Below are positions 28,388 through 37,307 of a DNA stretch of 64,000 nucleotides, one piece after another (the first letter of the stretch is position 1; the number at the start of each line of letters is the position of its first letter). Made by a program: the position numbers and the translations under genes. This DNA comes from Azospirillaceae bacterium (GTDB taxonomy: Bacteria > Pseudomonadota > Alphaproteobacteria > Azospirillales > Azospirillaceae). Location of the stretch: assembly GCA_028283825.1 (NCBI GenBank), contig JAPWJW010000002.1:685001-749000 (forward strand), written 5' to 3'. The notes beneath the pieces were generated by a model that was not told the origin of the DNA, searched no databases, and was given only the letters and a program-made list of their open reading frames with translations.

Positions 28388-29304
28388 TAATGAGATTCGA
28401 TATGGATTTATGGAATGGCATTGTTATGTTCGCATCGAAAGCAATTGGTCGAATAAGACACTCAAGTGAATGGAGGAAATCTGACGTTCCACTACAATTC
28501 GTCGCGGGTTATTTTTCCGACGTGGGGCCGGTGCGGGAGATAAATGAAGACTCGGTCCTGCTTAAGGAAATTCCCGGGGTTGGCACATCGTCCGGTTCGG
28601 GTTTGCTGGCCATTGTCGCCGACGGCATGGGGGGCCATGCCCACGGCGAAATCGCCAGCCGCCTGGCGTGCGAGATGTTCGCGGAGACCGTTGGCGGGGC
28701 CGTGTCGGCGGATCCGAAGGCATTGCTGCTTCAGGGGATCGAGCGTGCGAACCACCTGATTTTTACCGAGGCCGGGGCGGATGCCGCCAAGGACGGCATG
28801 GGGACGACGTTGACCGCCCTACTGGCGCTGGGCGGGTGGGCCGCGATCGCGCATGTCGGGGACAGCCGGGCTTATCTGGTGCGGGACGGCGTGCTTCAGC
28901 GGTTGACCGACGATCATACCCTGGTCGGCCAGATGCAGCGCGACGGCCTGCTGACGGCCGCCGAGGCGCGCGAGCACCCAGACCGAAGCATCATCACCCG
29001 GGCGCTCGGCCTGTCGGATCGCGTCGACGCCGATGTGACGGAGATGCCCGGCGGCATGTTCGCCGGTGACCGCCTGTGCCTGTGCAGCGACGGGCTGTAC
29101 GACGTGATCGAGGAGGACGAGATACTCTCCACGATCGAAGCGTTGCCGCCGAATGAGGCGTGTCGGCGCCTGGTCGAGCGCGCGGTCGAGGCCGGGACGA
29201 CGGACAATGTCTCGGTGATCGTCATCGGCGTGGCCGAGATTCGCAACGGCCCGGTGCCCAAGACCGCTCCGCACCCCGTAATCGAGGAGGAGGCGGGTAC
29301 ATGA
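28384..29304 (+). CDS. PP2C-family serine/threonine phosphatase
   Basis: A 306-residue PPM/PP2C phosphatase. Motifs in order: DVGPVREINEDS, VADGMGGHAHGEIAS, GMGTTLTALL, HVGDSRAYLV, LCSDGLYDV and TTDNVSVIVIG, which contain the metal-binding aspartates. The first 35 residues are an extra, AT-rich-coded N-terminal stretch; GC rises afterwards. It likely opposes the kinase encoded next door. It overlaps both neighbours by 4 bp, so the three genes are translationally coupled. Confidence 0.92.
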   Translation: MIMRFDMDLWNGIVMFASKAIGRIRHSSEWRKSDVPLQFVAGYFSDVGPVREINEDSVLLKEIPGVGTSSGSGLLAIVADGMGGHAHGEIASRLACEMFAETVGGAVSADPKALLLQGIERANHLIFTEAGADAAKDGMGTTLTALLALGGWAAIAHVGDSRAYLVRDGVLQRLTDDHTLVGQMQRDGLLTAAEAREHPDRSIITRALGLSDRVDADVTEMPGGMFAGDRLCLCSDGLYDVIEEDEILSTIEALPPNEACRRLVERAVEAGTTDNVSVIVIGVAEIRNGPVPKTAPHPVIEEEAGT

Positions 29305-30686
29305 TCGGCGACCGGGTTGGGCCCTATGAGTTGACGGACTTGCTGGGCGAGGGGGCATTTGGCGAGGTGTGGGCCGCGGTTGACAGCAGGCTTGGTCGGA
29401 AGGTCGCGATCAAGGCGCTGAAGGCCGAGATTCGTGGCGATCAGGACTCGGTGTCACGATTCCGGTCCGAGGCCCGCAATCTTGCCGGCCTTAATCATAC
29501 CAATATAACGACCCTGTTGGACGTCTATGAATACGGATCATCTGAAATGATGATCATGGAGTTTGTTTCCGGAGCCACGCTTGAATCGATTTTGGCTCGG
29601 CACACCCCTTTTTCTTTGCCTGAGACCTTGGCCGTCCTGCTCGAAGCCGCGGCTGGCTTGGGGTACGCGCACCAGCGCGGGCTGACCCACCGCGACATCA
29701 AGCCTTCGAACCTGATGGTTTCCGAAGAGGGCGTGCTCAAAGTCATGGATTTCGGGATCGCCCGCGTCCAGGGCAGCCAAAGGCAGACCAGGGGCGGGCA
29801 GGCGGTGGGAACACCGTTGTACCTGTCGCCTGAGCAGTGCCGTGGGCATGAAGGGGATGAGAGAAGCGACCAATACAGCCTGGCGGTCGTTTGCCACGAG
29901 TTGCTGGCCGGGCGTCCCCCTTTTGAGGGGGATAGTGACTTTGATCTGATGAAGGCGCATCTGGAGGCGGCCCCCCCGCCCCTGGGGAAGCTGGTTCCCG
30001 GTGTGCCCAAGGCGATGGAACGGGCAGTGCTGAGGGCGCTGGCCAAGGATCCCAGCAACCGGTTCGCGACGATCCGTGAATTCGCGGATGCGGCGGGGGC
30101 CGCCGCCATCGCACGCGATGGCGCCTTCATCCTGAGGGACCTGCTGGCGGGTGGCAACGACCGGCGCGTGGCCGGGGCGGCGCCCCCTCACCGGCATGGC
30201 GGCGAATCTCCCGCGCCGGCGCAACCGCGTCGTCAGGGCGACAAGGCCGTACCCCGTGGCTGGCTGGTTGGCGCTGTTGCCGGGTGTGTCCTGGCGGCGG
30301 GTGTGGCGATCGCGGGGTTCATGCTGGTTCCTTCGGATAAAACCCTGAAGAATCTTCCATTTCCACCAGAGATGGCGGATTTGAAGGGTAATATAACGAG
30401 CATTTTGTCTGGTAACGCCATCGCTGTGAACGGTGTTACGGCCAATCTATACGGTGTTCTTGATGTTGTTCAAAGTTATGAGGACGTCATAAACGCGCAG
30501 GAAAAGCTCAAGGCCGTCCTTCCGAAGGAGGCGCTTTGTTACAAGAAGTCAGCAAAATCATATCAGTGCTTTGAAGCGAATACACCTCATCGGGATATCG
30601 CGGTGATCGCATTGGAAAAAGGTGTCGCCAAGCCTCGGCCGGATAGTAGCGGGAATGAATATAGAAACCTGAACCAACCTCATTGA
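29301..30686 (+). CDS. Membrane-bound serine/threonine protein kinase
   Basis: A 461-residue Hanks-type kinase: glycine loop GEGAFGEVW, Lys38, HRD with Asp132 (HRDIKPSNL), DFG with Asp150, and GTPLYLSPEQ in the activation segment. A Pro/Arg-rich linker precedes a single transmembrane helix near residues 318-342. An extracytoplasmic region of about 115 residues with two cysteines follows; its fold is unknown and it may sense a signal. With the phosphatase and FHA-protease it forms a complete write-erase-read set. GC drops again over the last 350 bp. Confidence 0.92.
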   Translation: MIGDRVGPYELTDLLGEGAFGEVWAAVDSRLGRKVAIKALKAEIRGDQDSVSRFRSEARNLAGLNHTNITTLLDVYEYGSSEMMIMEFVSGATLESILARHTPFSLPETLAVLLEAAAGLGYAHQRGLTHRDIKPSNLMVSEEGVLKVMDFGIARVQGSQRQTRGGQAVGTPLYLSPEQCRGHEGDERSDQYSLAVVCHELLAGRPPFEGDSDFDLMKAHLEAAPPPLGKLVPGVPKAMERAVLRALAKDPSNRFATIREFADAAGAAAIARDGAFILRDLLAGGNDRRVAGAAPPHRHGGESPAPAQPRRQGDKAVPRGWLVGAVAGCVLAAGVAIAGFMLVPSDKTLKNLPFPPEMADLKGNITSILSGNAIAVNGVTANLYGVLDVVQSYEDVINAQEKLKAVLPKEALCYKKSAKSYQCFEANTPHRDIAVIALEKGVAKPRPDSSGNEYRNLNQPH

Positions 30687-30698
30687 GAAGGAATAGTT

Positions 30699-31439
30699 AT
30701 GAAGAATATGGCCTTAAGTCCGCCCCGACTAATCGCTGGAGTCATGCCGTTATTCCTTGTCGCGACGATGCTGGCGGGGTGCGCGTCCCAGGGCGGGGCA
30801 GGGGGGGGAAACTGCAGCGTCAACCAGACGGCTGTCGGCGCGGTCGGTGGGGCGGCTGTTGGCGCTGGGGTGGGGGCGCTCCTGGCGAAAAATTCGGGTA
30901 CGGGGGCCCTGGTCGGTGGCGTGGTCGGTGGCCTCGTCGGTGGCCTCATCGGGAACCAGGCCGATCACGCCTGCCGTCAGCAGGCGGAAAAACAGGCGCT
31001 TGACGCGGCGGTGCTGAGGTACCAGGAATCTCAGCGCGCGGCGGCCGAGGCCGCGGCCCAGAAGGCAGCGGCCGATGCCGCAGCCGCGAAAGCCGCCGCC
31101 GATGCCGCGGCGGCCCAGAAGGCCGCAGCCGCCGCAGCGGCACCCAGCACGCCGAAGCGCGATACGAAGAAGCCCGCCGTCGTCGCGGCCGCTCCGAAGC
31201 CGGCTCCAGTCGCCCCGCCCCCGCCGCCTGAACCCCAATATGATCAGATAACCTGGACTGCGAATTCGGGAACCAAGGGCGCGATCGCGCCGGAGCACGT
31301 CGTGGCCGACAGTAATTCGGACAGGATTTGCGTCATCCATAAGGAGGTCACCGTCGACTCAAGCGGGAAATCCGTCTCGGGTACGCTCAAGAGCTGCCGG
31401 GGGCCGGATGGAAATTGGGTCGATGAGACGAAGTCTTGA
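30699..31439 (+). CDS. Glycine-zipper lipoprotein
   Basis: A 246-residue protein with a lipoprotein signal peptide (lipobox LAGC, cysteine near residue 28). A glycine-zipper segment (GAVGGAAVGAGVGALLA and GALVGGVVGGLVGGLIGNQ) is followed by an Ala/Lys coiled-coil-like repeat, a Pro-rich spacer and a small C-terminal domain. It resembles SlyB/OmpA-like outer-membrane glycine-zipper proteins. It starts 12 bp after the kinase gene with a GAGAAGGA site, so it belongs to the same operon. Role unknown; it could be the partner or substrate of the periplasmic protease. Confidence 0.85.
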   Translation: MKNMALSPPRLIAGVMPLFLVATMLAGCASQGGAGGGNCSVNQTAVGAVGGAAVGAGVGALLAKNSGTGALVGGVVGGLVGGLIGNQADHACRQQAEKQALDAAVLRYQESQRAAAEAAAQKAAADAAAAKAAADAAAAQKAAAAAAAPSTPKRDTKKPAVVAAAPKPAPVAPPPPPEPQYDQITWTANSGTKGAIAPEHVVADSNSDRICVIHKEVTVDSSGKSVSGTLKSCRGPDGNWVDETKS

Positions 31440-31447
31440 TGTTGGGA

Positions 31448-31474
31448 GGAACACGACCCCCGGGGTCGTGTTCC
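31448..31474 (+). terminator. Strong hairpin ending the FHA-kinase operon
   Basis: A near-perfect 13-bp inverted repeat (31448-31460 with 31462-31474) starts 9 bp after the lipoprotein stop. There is no long T run, but position and strength fit a terminator. The next gene is convergent, so it may act in both directions. Confidence 0.6.
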
Positions 31475-31564
31475 ACTCCAATGACCGGCCGGGATGGGAC
31501 CGGCCGGGTGGCGGTTCATGTGAACATGTGAAGGTGAAACCGCCTGGAAGTGGCCCCATCCTTT

Positions 31565-32137
31565 TCAGGCCGCCTGGGCCGCCTGCCGGCGAAAGTCCGC
31601 GCGGCGGGCCCAGTCCTCCCACCAGGCGGCCACCACCCCGGCGTCGCACAGCAGGGTGGTGCCGTAGCCGCCGGTGAAGGCCATCCAGTCGTTGTAGAAA
31701 CGCCAGGGCACGGCGGTCAGCAGGGGCAGGCCGGCGTCGATGGCGGCCGCCATCTCGCCGCGCAAGCCGCGGCCCTCGGCCTCCGTCTTGCCGAACTTGT
31801 TGACCACCACCAGTTCCACACCGTCGGTGACGGCCCGGGCGACGGCCAGCGCCGCCTCCGCCAGGCCGCCGGTGTCCAGGCGGCAGGCTTCCGACCCCGG
31901 GCCCAAATTCTGGCAGATGGGGATGACGTGGCCGCTGCGCAGATCCACCACCTCCATCAGCTTGACCGGCCCGCAGTCGCCCCGGCGGTTGCGCTGCACG
32001 ATGCCGCCGACGTGCCGGCCCTGGTCGCGTAGGCCCTGGGCGAAGGACGCCAGCAGGGTGTCCACGTCGTCCTCGGGCTGATAGATCACGGCGGCCAGGT
32101 TCAGCAGGTTTTCGGTGAAGGCGACGCTATCGGGCAT
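31565..32137 (-). CDS. DUF2478 protein, molybdenum/nif-associated
   Basis: A 190-residue conserved protein with segments typical of DUF2478, including DGVELVVVNKFGKTEAEGRG. The family is found near molybdenum transport and nitrogenase genes and has a nucleotide-triphosphatase-like look; the activity is unproven. An AGGAGG ribosome site precedes the ATG. A minus-strand sigma54-like promoter lies 57 bp upstream, divergent from nifT. Confidence 0.8.
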   Translation of the reverse strand: MPDSVAFTENLLNLAAVIYQPEDDVDTLLASFAQGLRDQGRHVGGIVQRNRRGDCGPVKLMEVVDLRSGHVIPICQNLGPGSEACRLDTGGLAEAALAVARAVTDGVELVVVNKFGKTEAEGRGLRGEMAAAIDAGLPLLTAVPWRFYNDWMAFTGGYGTTLLCDAGVVAAWWEDWARRADFRRQAAQAA

Positions 32138-32193
32138 GGGAACCTCCTATCGACGTAGTCTTCCCGACGCGGGCGCCGGGTCAAGAGGGTAAC

Positions 32194-32209
32194 TGCATCC
32201 AGCATGCCA
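32194..32209 (-). promoter_or_regulatory. Sigma54-like promoter of the DUF2478 gene
   Basis: On the minus strand TGGCATG-N4-ATGCA has the correct 12-bp GG-GC spacing and only small departures from consensus. It faces away from the nifT promoter, with a possible NifA site between them. Confidence 0.55.
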
Positions 32210-32281
32210 TTTGCCTGGCGGCGTGACGGCGCCGTTTCGCGGGCGAAAGCCGTCCATCGCGGTCGGGGATGCGACACGCCT

Positions 32282-32297
32282 TGTCGGGTTCCCGACG
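32282..32297. promoter_or_regulatory. Near-consensus NifA site between divergent promoters
   Basis: TGTCG-N6-CGACG differs in the last base from TGT-N10-ACA but keeps the extended palindrome seen at other promoters in this window. It lies 55 bp before the nifT -24 element. Confidence 0.55.
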
Positions 32298-32351
32298 CCG
32301 CCCATGCCGGCGAATGCCGGGAAAAGCGCCGGTTTCCGGGATGGGCGGGCA

Positions 32352-32367
32352 TGGCACGGCCCTTGCT
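32352..32367 (+). promoter_or_regulatory. Sigma54 promoter of nifT-SIR2
   Basis: TGGCACG-N4-TTGCT is a full consensus -24/-12 element, 48 bp before nifT. Confidence 0.88.
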
Positions 32368-32414
32368 GAAATGGACGTGGGCGCCACGCCCTGTCGATGG
32401 AAGGACCGGTCCCG

Positions 32415-32630
32415 ATGAAAGTGATGATCCGCCGCTCGCCGGAAAGCGGCCTTTCCGTCTATGTGCCCAAGAAGGACCTGGAAGAGCCGGTGGTGGAGAC
32501 GGAGCACGAGGCCCTGTGGGGCGGCTGGATCCGCATCGCCAACGGCTGGATCCTGGACCTGCCGGACATGGCGGCCGACACCAAGCTGCCGATCACCGTC
32601 AACGCCCGCAAGCGGGGGGAGGAGGAGTGA
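32415..32630 (+). CDS. nifT: NifT/FixU small nitrogen-fixation protein
   Basis: A 71-residue NifT (FixU) with the typical MKVMIRR start, [22 protein letters not shown] and LPITVNARK blocks. An AAGGA ribosome site precedes this ATG; an in-frame ATG six codons earlier is less likely. NifT is not essential where tested, and its role is unknown. It usually sits by nifK or nifB; here it leads a separate operon with the SIR2-like gene. Confidence 0.93.
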   Translation: MKVMIRRSPESGLSVYVPKKDLEEPVVETEHEALWGGWIRIANGWILDLPDMAADTKLPITVNARKRGEEE

Positions 32631-32631
32631 C

Positions 32632-33513
32632 ATGACGGCCCTGGCCATCCCTCCCGAAGACGTGATTGCCGACACCGCCGAGGCGGAACGCCTGCTGGCC
32701 GACCTGGCCGGCGACTTGCGCGACGGCACGCTGCTGCCTTATCTGGGGCCGGCGCCGGCCCGGCCATCCGGTGGCGACAGCGCGCCGGTGACGCATGAGG
32801 CGCTGGCGGATTTCTTCGCCGCCAAGGTGGCGCTGCCCCGCCGCGCCAAGGGCAACGCCTGGGCGGCGGCCCAGCACATCGAAAGCACCCGCCACCGCTC
32901 CACCGTGTCGGCCCTGATGGCGGAGGCGTTCCGGACGCCGGTGGCGCCTACGGCGTTGCACCATCATCTGGCGGCCCTGGCCCCGCCCCTGATCGTCGAC
33001 ACCTGGTACGACGGCGCCATGCGCACGGCCCTGGCGGCGACGGACGCCAGCTGGGGGGAGGTGCAGGGCATCACCCGCGCCGGCATCGGCGAGGATCGCT
33101 GGTATCGCTTCTACGACGCCCAGGGCCAGGAGACGACGCGAGAGGCGGCGGAATCCTGGCGGACGCTGCTGTACAAGCCGCACGGCAGCGTCGATCCCGT
33201 CCGCAATTTCCTGATCTCCGACGCGGACTATGTCGAGGTCCTGACCGAGATCGACATCCAGACGCCCATTCCCGACATCGTGAAGGAGCGTCGGCGCGGC
33301 CGTGGTTTCCTGTTCATCGGCTGCCGCTTCCACGACCAGCTGCTGCGCACCTACGCCCGCCAGGTCTCAAAGCGCTCATCCGACCGCCATTACGTCCTGG
33401 TGGAACCGGCGGATCTGACCCGCAACGAGATCAAGTTCTTCGCGGTGCAAGGCCTGGCGCCCATCGCCGTGCCCCTGGCCCGGGCGGTCGAAATCCTGTG
33501 TGCCGCCGCCTGA
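32632..33513 (+). CDS. SIR2-like (SIR2_2 type) protein
   Basis: A 293-residue protein with an N-terminal [11 protein letters not shown] segment like the NAD-binding loop of SIR2_2 proteins and a late [19 protein letters not shown] block of that fold. It starts 2 bp after nifT and sits behind the same sigma54 promoter. The canonical GAGxS/GxD sirtuin signature is modified, so deacylase activity is not assured. Some nif clusters carry such a gene. It may act on NAD or on protein modification during nitrogen fixation; function unknown. Confidence 0.72.
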   Translation: MTALAIPPEDVIADTAEAERLLADLAGDLRDGTLLPYLGPAPARPSGGDSAPVTHEALADFFAAKVALPRRAKGNAWAAAQHIESTRHRSTVSALMAEAFRTPVAPTALHHHLAALAPPLIVDTWYDGAMRTALAATDASWGEVQGITRAGIGEDRWYRFYDAQGQETTREAAESWRTLLYKPHGSVDPVRNFLISDADYVEVLTEIDIQTPIPDIVKERRRGRGFLFIGCRFHDQLLRTYARQVSKRSSDRHYVLVEPADLTRNEIKFFAVQGLAPIAVPLARAVEILCAAA

Positions 33514-33555
33514 CCCTGTCGCCTTTGGAACGCGTTGTCCGGATTGCGCGGCGGC

Positions 33556-33571
33556 TGTCGGTAACCGGACA
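33556..33571. promoter_or_regulatory. NifA upstream activator site
   Basis: TGT-N10-ACA (TGTCGG-N4-CGGACA), 58 bp upstream of the nifB -24 element. Confidence 0.8.
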
Positions 33572-33629
33572 GGGCGGGCAGGACGTGCGAAGCAAGCACT
33601 GCCGCCCGTTTCCGGCATTTTGAGCCGAT

Positions 33630-33645
33630 TGGCATGGCCTTTGCT
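33630..33645 (+). promoter_or_regulatory. Sigma54 promoter of the nifB operon
   Basis: TGGCATG-N4-TTGCT with correct spacing, 86 bp before nifB. Confidence 0.85.
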
Positions 33646-33731
33646 GATCCGACGATCAGAACGCGTAAAGCAAACTTTCCAATCCGGGCCGATGCACGAC
33701 CGTCGGCCGCCCGCAAGATCGAGGAACGGAC

Positions 33732-35300
33732 ATGCACGCATCGACACCGCAGGAAGGGGCGTCCCAGGCCGGGGCCGGCCCGCTGGTCACCATCGACGCC
33801 GTGATGCAGCAGGTGGCCGAGCACAAGGGCTGCGGCACCCAGGGTGGCAGCGGCAAGGCCAGCTGCGGGTCCGCCGCCGGGCAAGGCGACCTGCCCACGG
33901 AGATTTGGGAGAAGGTGAAGAACCATCCCTGTTACAGCGAGGAGGCGCACCACCACTACGCCCGCATGCATGTGGCCGTGGCGCCCGCCTGCAACATCCA
34001 GTGCAACTACTGCAATCGCAAGTACGACTGCGCCAACGAATCCCGTCCCGGCGTGGTGAGTGAGCGGCTGACACCCGAACAGGCGGCCAGGAAGGTGCTG
34101 GCCGTCGCCTCCACCATCCCACAGATGACGGTGCTGGGCATCGCCGGCCCGGGCGACCCGCTGGCCAACCCGGCCAAGACCTTCAAGACGTTCGAGCTGA
34201 TTTCCCAGACCGCACCCGACATCAAGCTGTGCCTGTCGACCAACGGCCTGGCGCTGCCCGACCATGTCGACACCATCGCCCGCTACAACGTCGATCACGT
34301 CACCATCACCATCAACATGGTGGATCCGGAGATCGGGGCGAAGATCTATCCCTGGGTGTTCTGGAACCACCAGCGCTACACCGGGGTGGAGGGCGCGCGC
34401 CTGCTGACCGAACGCCAGCTGCGCGGCCTGGAGATGCTGACGGAGCGGGGGATCCTGTGCAAGGTCAACTCCGTCATGATCCCCGGCGTCAACGACCGGC
34501 ATTTGGTGGAGGTGAACCGGGCGGTGAAGTCGCGCGGCGCCTTCCTGCACAACATCATGCCCCTGATCTCCGCCCCCGAGCACGGCACCGTCTTCGGCCT
34601 GACCGGACAGCGCGGCCCCACCGCCCAGGAGCTGAAGGCCCTGCAGGACTCCTGCGAGGGCGAGATGAACATGATGCGGCATTGCCGCCAGTGCCGGGCC
34701 GATGCCGTCGGCCTGCTGGGCGAGGACCGCAGCGCCGAGTTCACCACCGAAAAGGTCATGGAGATGGAGGTCGCCTACGATCTGGAGGGCCGCCAGGCCT
34801 ATCAGGCGAAGGTGGAGGAGGAGCGGGTGGCCAAGGTGGCCGCCAAGCAGGAGGAGCTGGCGACCCTGGCGGGTGCCGCCAGCGACATCACCCTGCTGGT
34901 GGCGGTGGCGACCAAGGGCTCCGGCCTGATCAACGAGCATTTCGGCCACGCCAAGGAATTCCAGGTTTATGAGCTGTCCACCGCCGGCGCCAAGTTCGTG
35001 GGCCACCGGCGCGTCGACCTCTACTGCCAGGGCGGTTATGGCGACGAGGACAGCCTGCAAACCGTCATCCGCGCCATCAACGACTGCCACGCCGTCTTCG
35101 TGGCCAAGATCGGCGGCTGTCCCAAGGCCGACCTGGTGAGCGCCGGCATCGAGCCGGTGGACCGGTACGCCCACGAATTCATCGAGAAATCGGCCATCGC
35201 CTGGTTCAAGGGCTACCTGGAAAAGGTGGCGGCGGGGGAGGTGGCGCATGGCCCCCGCGGCGACGCCGCCATCCGCCAGGGCGCCCTGACCGCCGCGTGA
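33732..35300 (+). CDS. nifB: NifB, radical SAM FeMo-co core synthase
   Basis: A 522-residue enzyme that fuses Fe-S units and inserts carbide to make NifB-co, the core of FeMo-co. The radical SAM motif is Cys87-x3-Cys91-x2-Cys94 (CNIQCNYC). Further cysteine-rich segments follow ([13 protein letters not shown] and [14 protein letters not shown]). The C-terminal 130 residues are a NifX-like cofactor-binding domain ([22 protein letters not shown]). First gene of a long operon. Confidence 0.98.
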   Translation: MHASTPQEGASQAGAGPLVTIDAVMQQVAEHKGCGTQGGSGKASCGSAAGQGDLPTEIWEKVKNHPCYSEEAHHHYARMHVAVAPACNIQCNYCNRKYDCANESRPGVVSERLTPEQAARKVLAVASTIPQMTVLGIAGPGDPLANPAKTFKTFELISQTAPDIKLCLSTNGLALPDHVDTIARYNVDHVTITINMVDPEIGAKIYPWVFWNHQRYTGVEGARLLTERQLRGLEMLTERGILCKVNSVMIPGVNDRHLVEVNRAVKSRGAFLHNIMPLISAPEHGTVFGLTGQRGPTAQELKALQDSCEGEMNMMRHCRQCRADAVGLLGEDRSAEFTTEKVMEMEVAYDLEGRQAYQAKVEEERVAKVAAKQEELATLAGAASDITLLVAVATKGSGLINEHFGHAKEFQVYELSTAGAKFVGHRRVDLYCQGGYGDEDSLQTVIRAINDCHAVFVAKIGGCPKADLVSAGIEPVDRYAHEFIEKSAIAWFKGYLEKVAAGEVAHGPRGDAAIRQGALTAA

Positions 35301-35372
35301 ACGCGTCTTCGTTCCGGCCGGGACCGGCCGCATCCGGTCCCGGCCCTTTAGCCCCTAAAGGGAGTAGCCGTC

Positions 35373-35597
35373 ATGGCTTTCAAGATCATCGCGTCGCAAT
35401 GCACCAGCTGTTCCGCCTGCGAGGCGGAATGCCCCAACGTGGCCATCACGGAAAAGGGTGGCACCTTCGTCATCAACCCTAAGAAATGCACGGAATGCAT
35501 CGGCTATTTCGACATTCCGCAGTGCGTGGCCGTTTGCCCGGTGGACGACACCTGCGTCATCGACAAGGCCTATCCCCGCTATCAGGCGGCCAGCTGA
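35373..35597 (+). CDS. fdxN: Nif-linked 2x4Fe-4S ferredoxin
   Basis: A 74-residue ferredoxin downstream of nifB. The first cluster is Cys10-x2-Cys13-x2-Cys16-x3-Cys20; the second has [18 protein letters not shown] with the insertion usual in FdxN/FrxA types. A likely electron donor for NifB or nitrogenase. The spacing of 72 bp after nifB contains AAAGGGAG, the ribosome site. Confidence 0.93.
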   Translation: MAFKIIASQCTSCSACEAECPNVAITEKGGTFVINPKKCTECIGYFDIPQCVAVCPVDDTCVIDKAYPRYQAAS

Positions 35598-35601
35598 GGG
35601 C

Positions 35602-35943
35602 ATGGTCATGAACTTCACGATCACCCCGGCCGCCCGGCGCTTCATCCGTTTCATGCTGCTGGCCGATGGTGGGCCGGACGCCGGCTTCCGCCTGGTGCTC
35701 AGCCCCGGCGGCTGTTCCGGCCTGTCCGCCGACATGAGCGTGCGGGCGGCCCCCGAACCGGGCGACGCGGTGGTGGAGCGGGACGACGTCCGGCTGTTCC
35801 TGCCGGTGGAAAGCCGCCTGCTGCTGGACGGCGTCACCATCGATTTCGCGGACGGTGCCGCGCAGACCGGCCTGGTGTTCCGCGACCCTAAGGCCGTGTC
35901 CTGCGGCACGGCGGCGGCGGCACCGATGGTGCGGATCCAATAG
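35602..35943 (+). CDS. IscA-like protein lacking the C-terminal CxC pair
   Basis: A 113-residue HesB/IscA-fold protein. Cys38 (GGCSGLS) is conserved, but the usual C-terminal CGCG is reduced to one cysteine (Cys101 in SCGTAA). It may bind iron or clusters differently from true A-type carriers. A TGAGGG ribosome site precedes the ATG; a second ATG two codons later is possible. It is found after the nifB-linked ferredoxin in related clusters. Function unknown. Confidence 0.8.
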   Translation: MVMNFTITPAARRFIRFMLLADGGPDAGFRLVLSPGGCSGLSADMSVRAAPEPGDAVVERDDVRLFLPVESRLLLDGVTIDFADGAAQTGLVFRDPKAVSCGTAAAAPMVRIQ

Positions 35944-35971
35944 CACCGGGGCCAAGGCGGAGGGACGGGGC

Positions 35972-36532
35972 ATGCGGGCAGGTGAAAGCGTGATACCGGC
36001 GCCGTTCGACGGCAACGGGCTGTCGTCCATCGCCGACGACGCGCTGCTGGCCGCCGCCGTGCTGGGCGACGGCTTGCCGGCGGAAGTGCTGGCCCATCTG
36101 TCCGCCGCCGCCCAGGCCTATCATTTGGATGAGGTGGCGGAACGCCATTTGCGCCTGGCCCGCATGGCCGCCCCCTGGCACGCCGCCGTCCTGATCGCCC
36201 TCTACCGTTTCTACTTCTACAAGGGGCGGCTGAAGGACGCGCTGGATATCGCCCGCCTGTGCCTGGCCAAGGCGGCGCGGGACAACCATCTGCCGGCCGA
36301 CTGGCGCCAGGTGGTCGCCACCGATGCCGACTTCGGCCGGTTCGAGGCGCCGCTGCCGCGCTTCTTCCTGTTCACCCTCAAGGGCTACGCCTACCTGCAC
36401 ATGCGGCTGGGTAACCTGGATGAGGGGCTGGCGGCGGTACTGAAGCTGCTGGAACTGGACCCGACCGACAAGATCGGCGCCCAGGTGCTGCTGAACGTCA
36501 TCCAGCGCATGGGGCAGGACGACCATGACTGA
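35972..36532 (+). CDS. TPR-like helical protein in nifB operon
   Basis: A 186-residue all-helical protein with TPR-like pairs (EVAERHLRLARMAAPWHAAV, YKGRLKDALDIARLCLAKAA and LGNLDEGLAAVLKLLELDP). It is probably a protein-interaction factor for nitrogenase maturation, by context. A GGAGGGACGGGG stretch precedes the ATG. Its end overlaps the next gene by 8 bp. I know of no assigned function. Confidence 0.75.
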   Translation: MRAGESVIPAPFDGNGLSSIADDALLAAAVLGDGLPAEVLAHLSAAAQAYHLDEVAERHLRLARMAAPWHAAVLIALYRFYFYKGRLKDALDIARLCLAKAARDNHLPADWRQVVATDADFGRFEAPLPRFFLFTLKGYAYLHMRLGNLDEGLAAVLKLLELDPTDKIGAQVLLNVIQRMGQDDHD

Positions 36533-37307
36533 CATCGACGAGGCCCTGGACTGGCTGGGGGACGCGGTCTCCTGTGGCGCCTGCGGCCATGGCGACCTGC
36601 TGGCGGCCGGGCGCTGCCGGCTGAAGCACGCCTGCGTCAATGATCGTTACGCCCGCCGCATCGACCGCTTCTTTACCTGGAACCCGGCCCTGGCCGACCG
36701 CTATCTCGGCCATCCGCATTTTGAGGTGCGGGCCATTGCGGCCAAGCATGCCGAAATTTTCCTGTTGCCGCCCCTGCTGGGCGATCCGGAGGAAACGGTG
36801 CGCTGGAACGCCGTGCGCCGCCTGCCCCGGCGCTACGCCCTGCGCCTGCGCGACGATCCGCATCGGGAGGTGCGCATCCGCGTCGCCACCCTGCTGGATG
36901 AGGCGGACCTGATCCCCATGGTGCGCGACCCCGACTATTACGTGCGCCTGGTGGTGGCGCGGCGGGTCGGTCCCGGCCTGCTGGCCCGCATGATCGACGA
37001 CAAGGAGGCGGAGGTGCGCCGCGTGGTGGCCGCCCGCGCGCCGGCCGACTGGCTGATCCGCATGGCCGCCGATGCCGACGCCGACGTGCGCCACACCGTG
37101 TCGAAACGCCTGCCGGGGGATCTGCTGCCCCGCCTGAAGCACGACCCGGACTGGCGCGTGCGCTTCGAGGTCGCCAGCCGGGCGCCTGAAGGCCAGGTCG
37201 CCGACCTGGCGCATGACGAGGACATCCTGGTGCGGGAAATGGTGGCCGCCCGCCTGTCGCCGGTCCGCCCAGCGACCCCGCACCCCCTGCTGGAGTTCGT
37301 GCCATGA
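36525..37307 (+). CDS. 4Fe-4S leucine-rich repeat variant (LRV) protein
   Basis: A 260-residue protein. The N-terminal cluster domain has four cysteines (17, 20, 31, 37). LRV/HEAT-like repeats follow at about 24-residue spacing (for example DPHREVRIRVATLLDE, DPDYYVRLVVARRV and DDKEAEVRRVVAARA). It matches the LRV protein known from Azotobacter nif regions, with a 4Fe-4S cluster of unknown role. It overlaps nifZ by 4 bp. Confidence 0.9.
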   Translation: MTDIDEALDWLGDAVSCGACGHGDLLAAGRCRLKHACVNDRYARRIDRFFTWNPALADRYLGHPHFEVRAIAAKHAEIFLLPPLLGDPEETVRWNAVRRLPRRYALRLRDDPHREVRIRVATLLDEADLIPMVRDPDYYVRLVVARRVGPGLLARMIDDKEAEVRRVVAARAPADWLIRMAADADADVRHTVSKRLPGDLLPRLKHDPDWRVRFEVASRAPEGQVADLAHDEDILVREMVAARLSPVRPATPHPLLEFVP

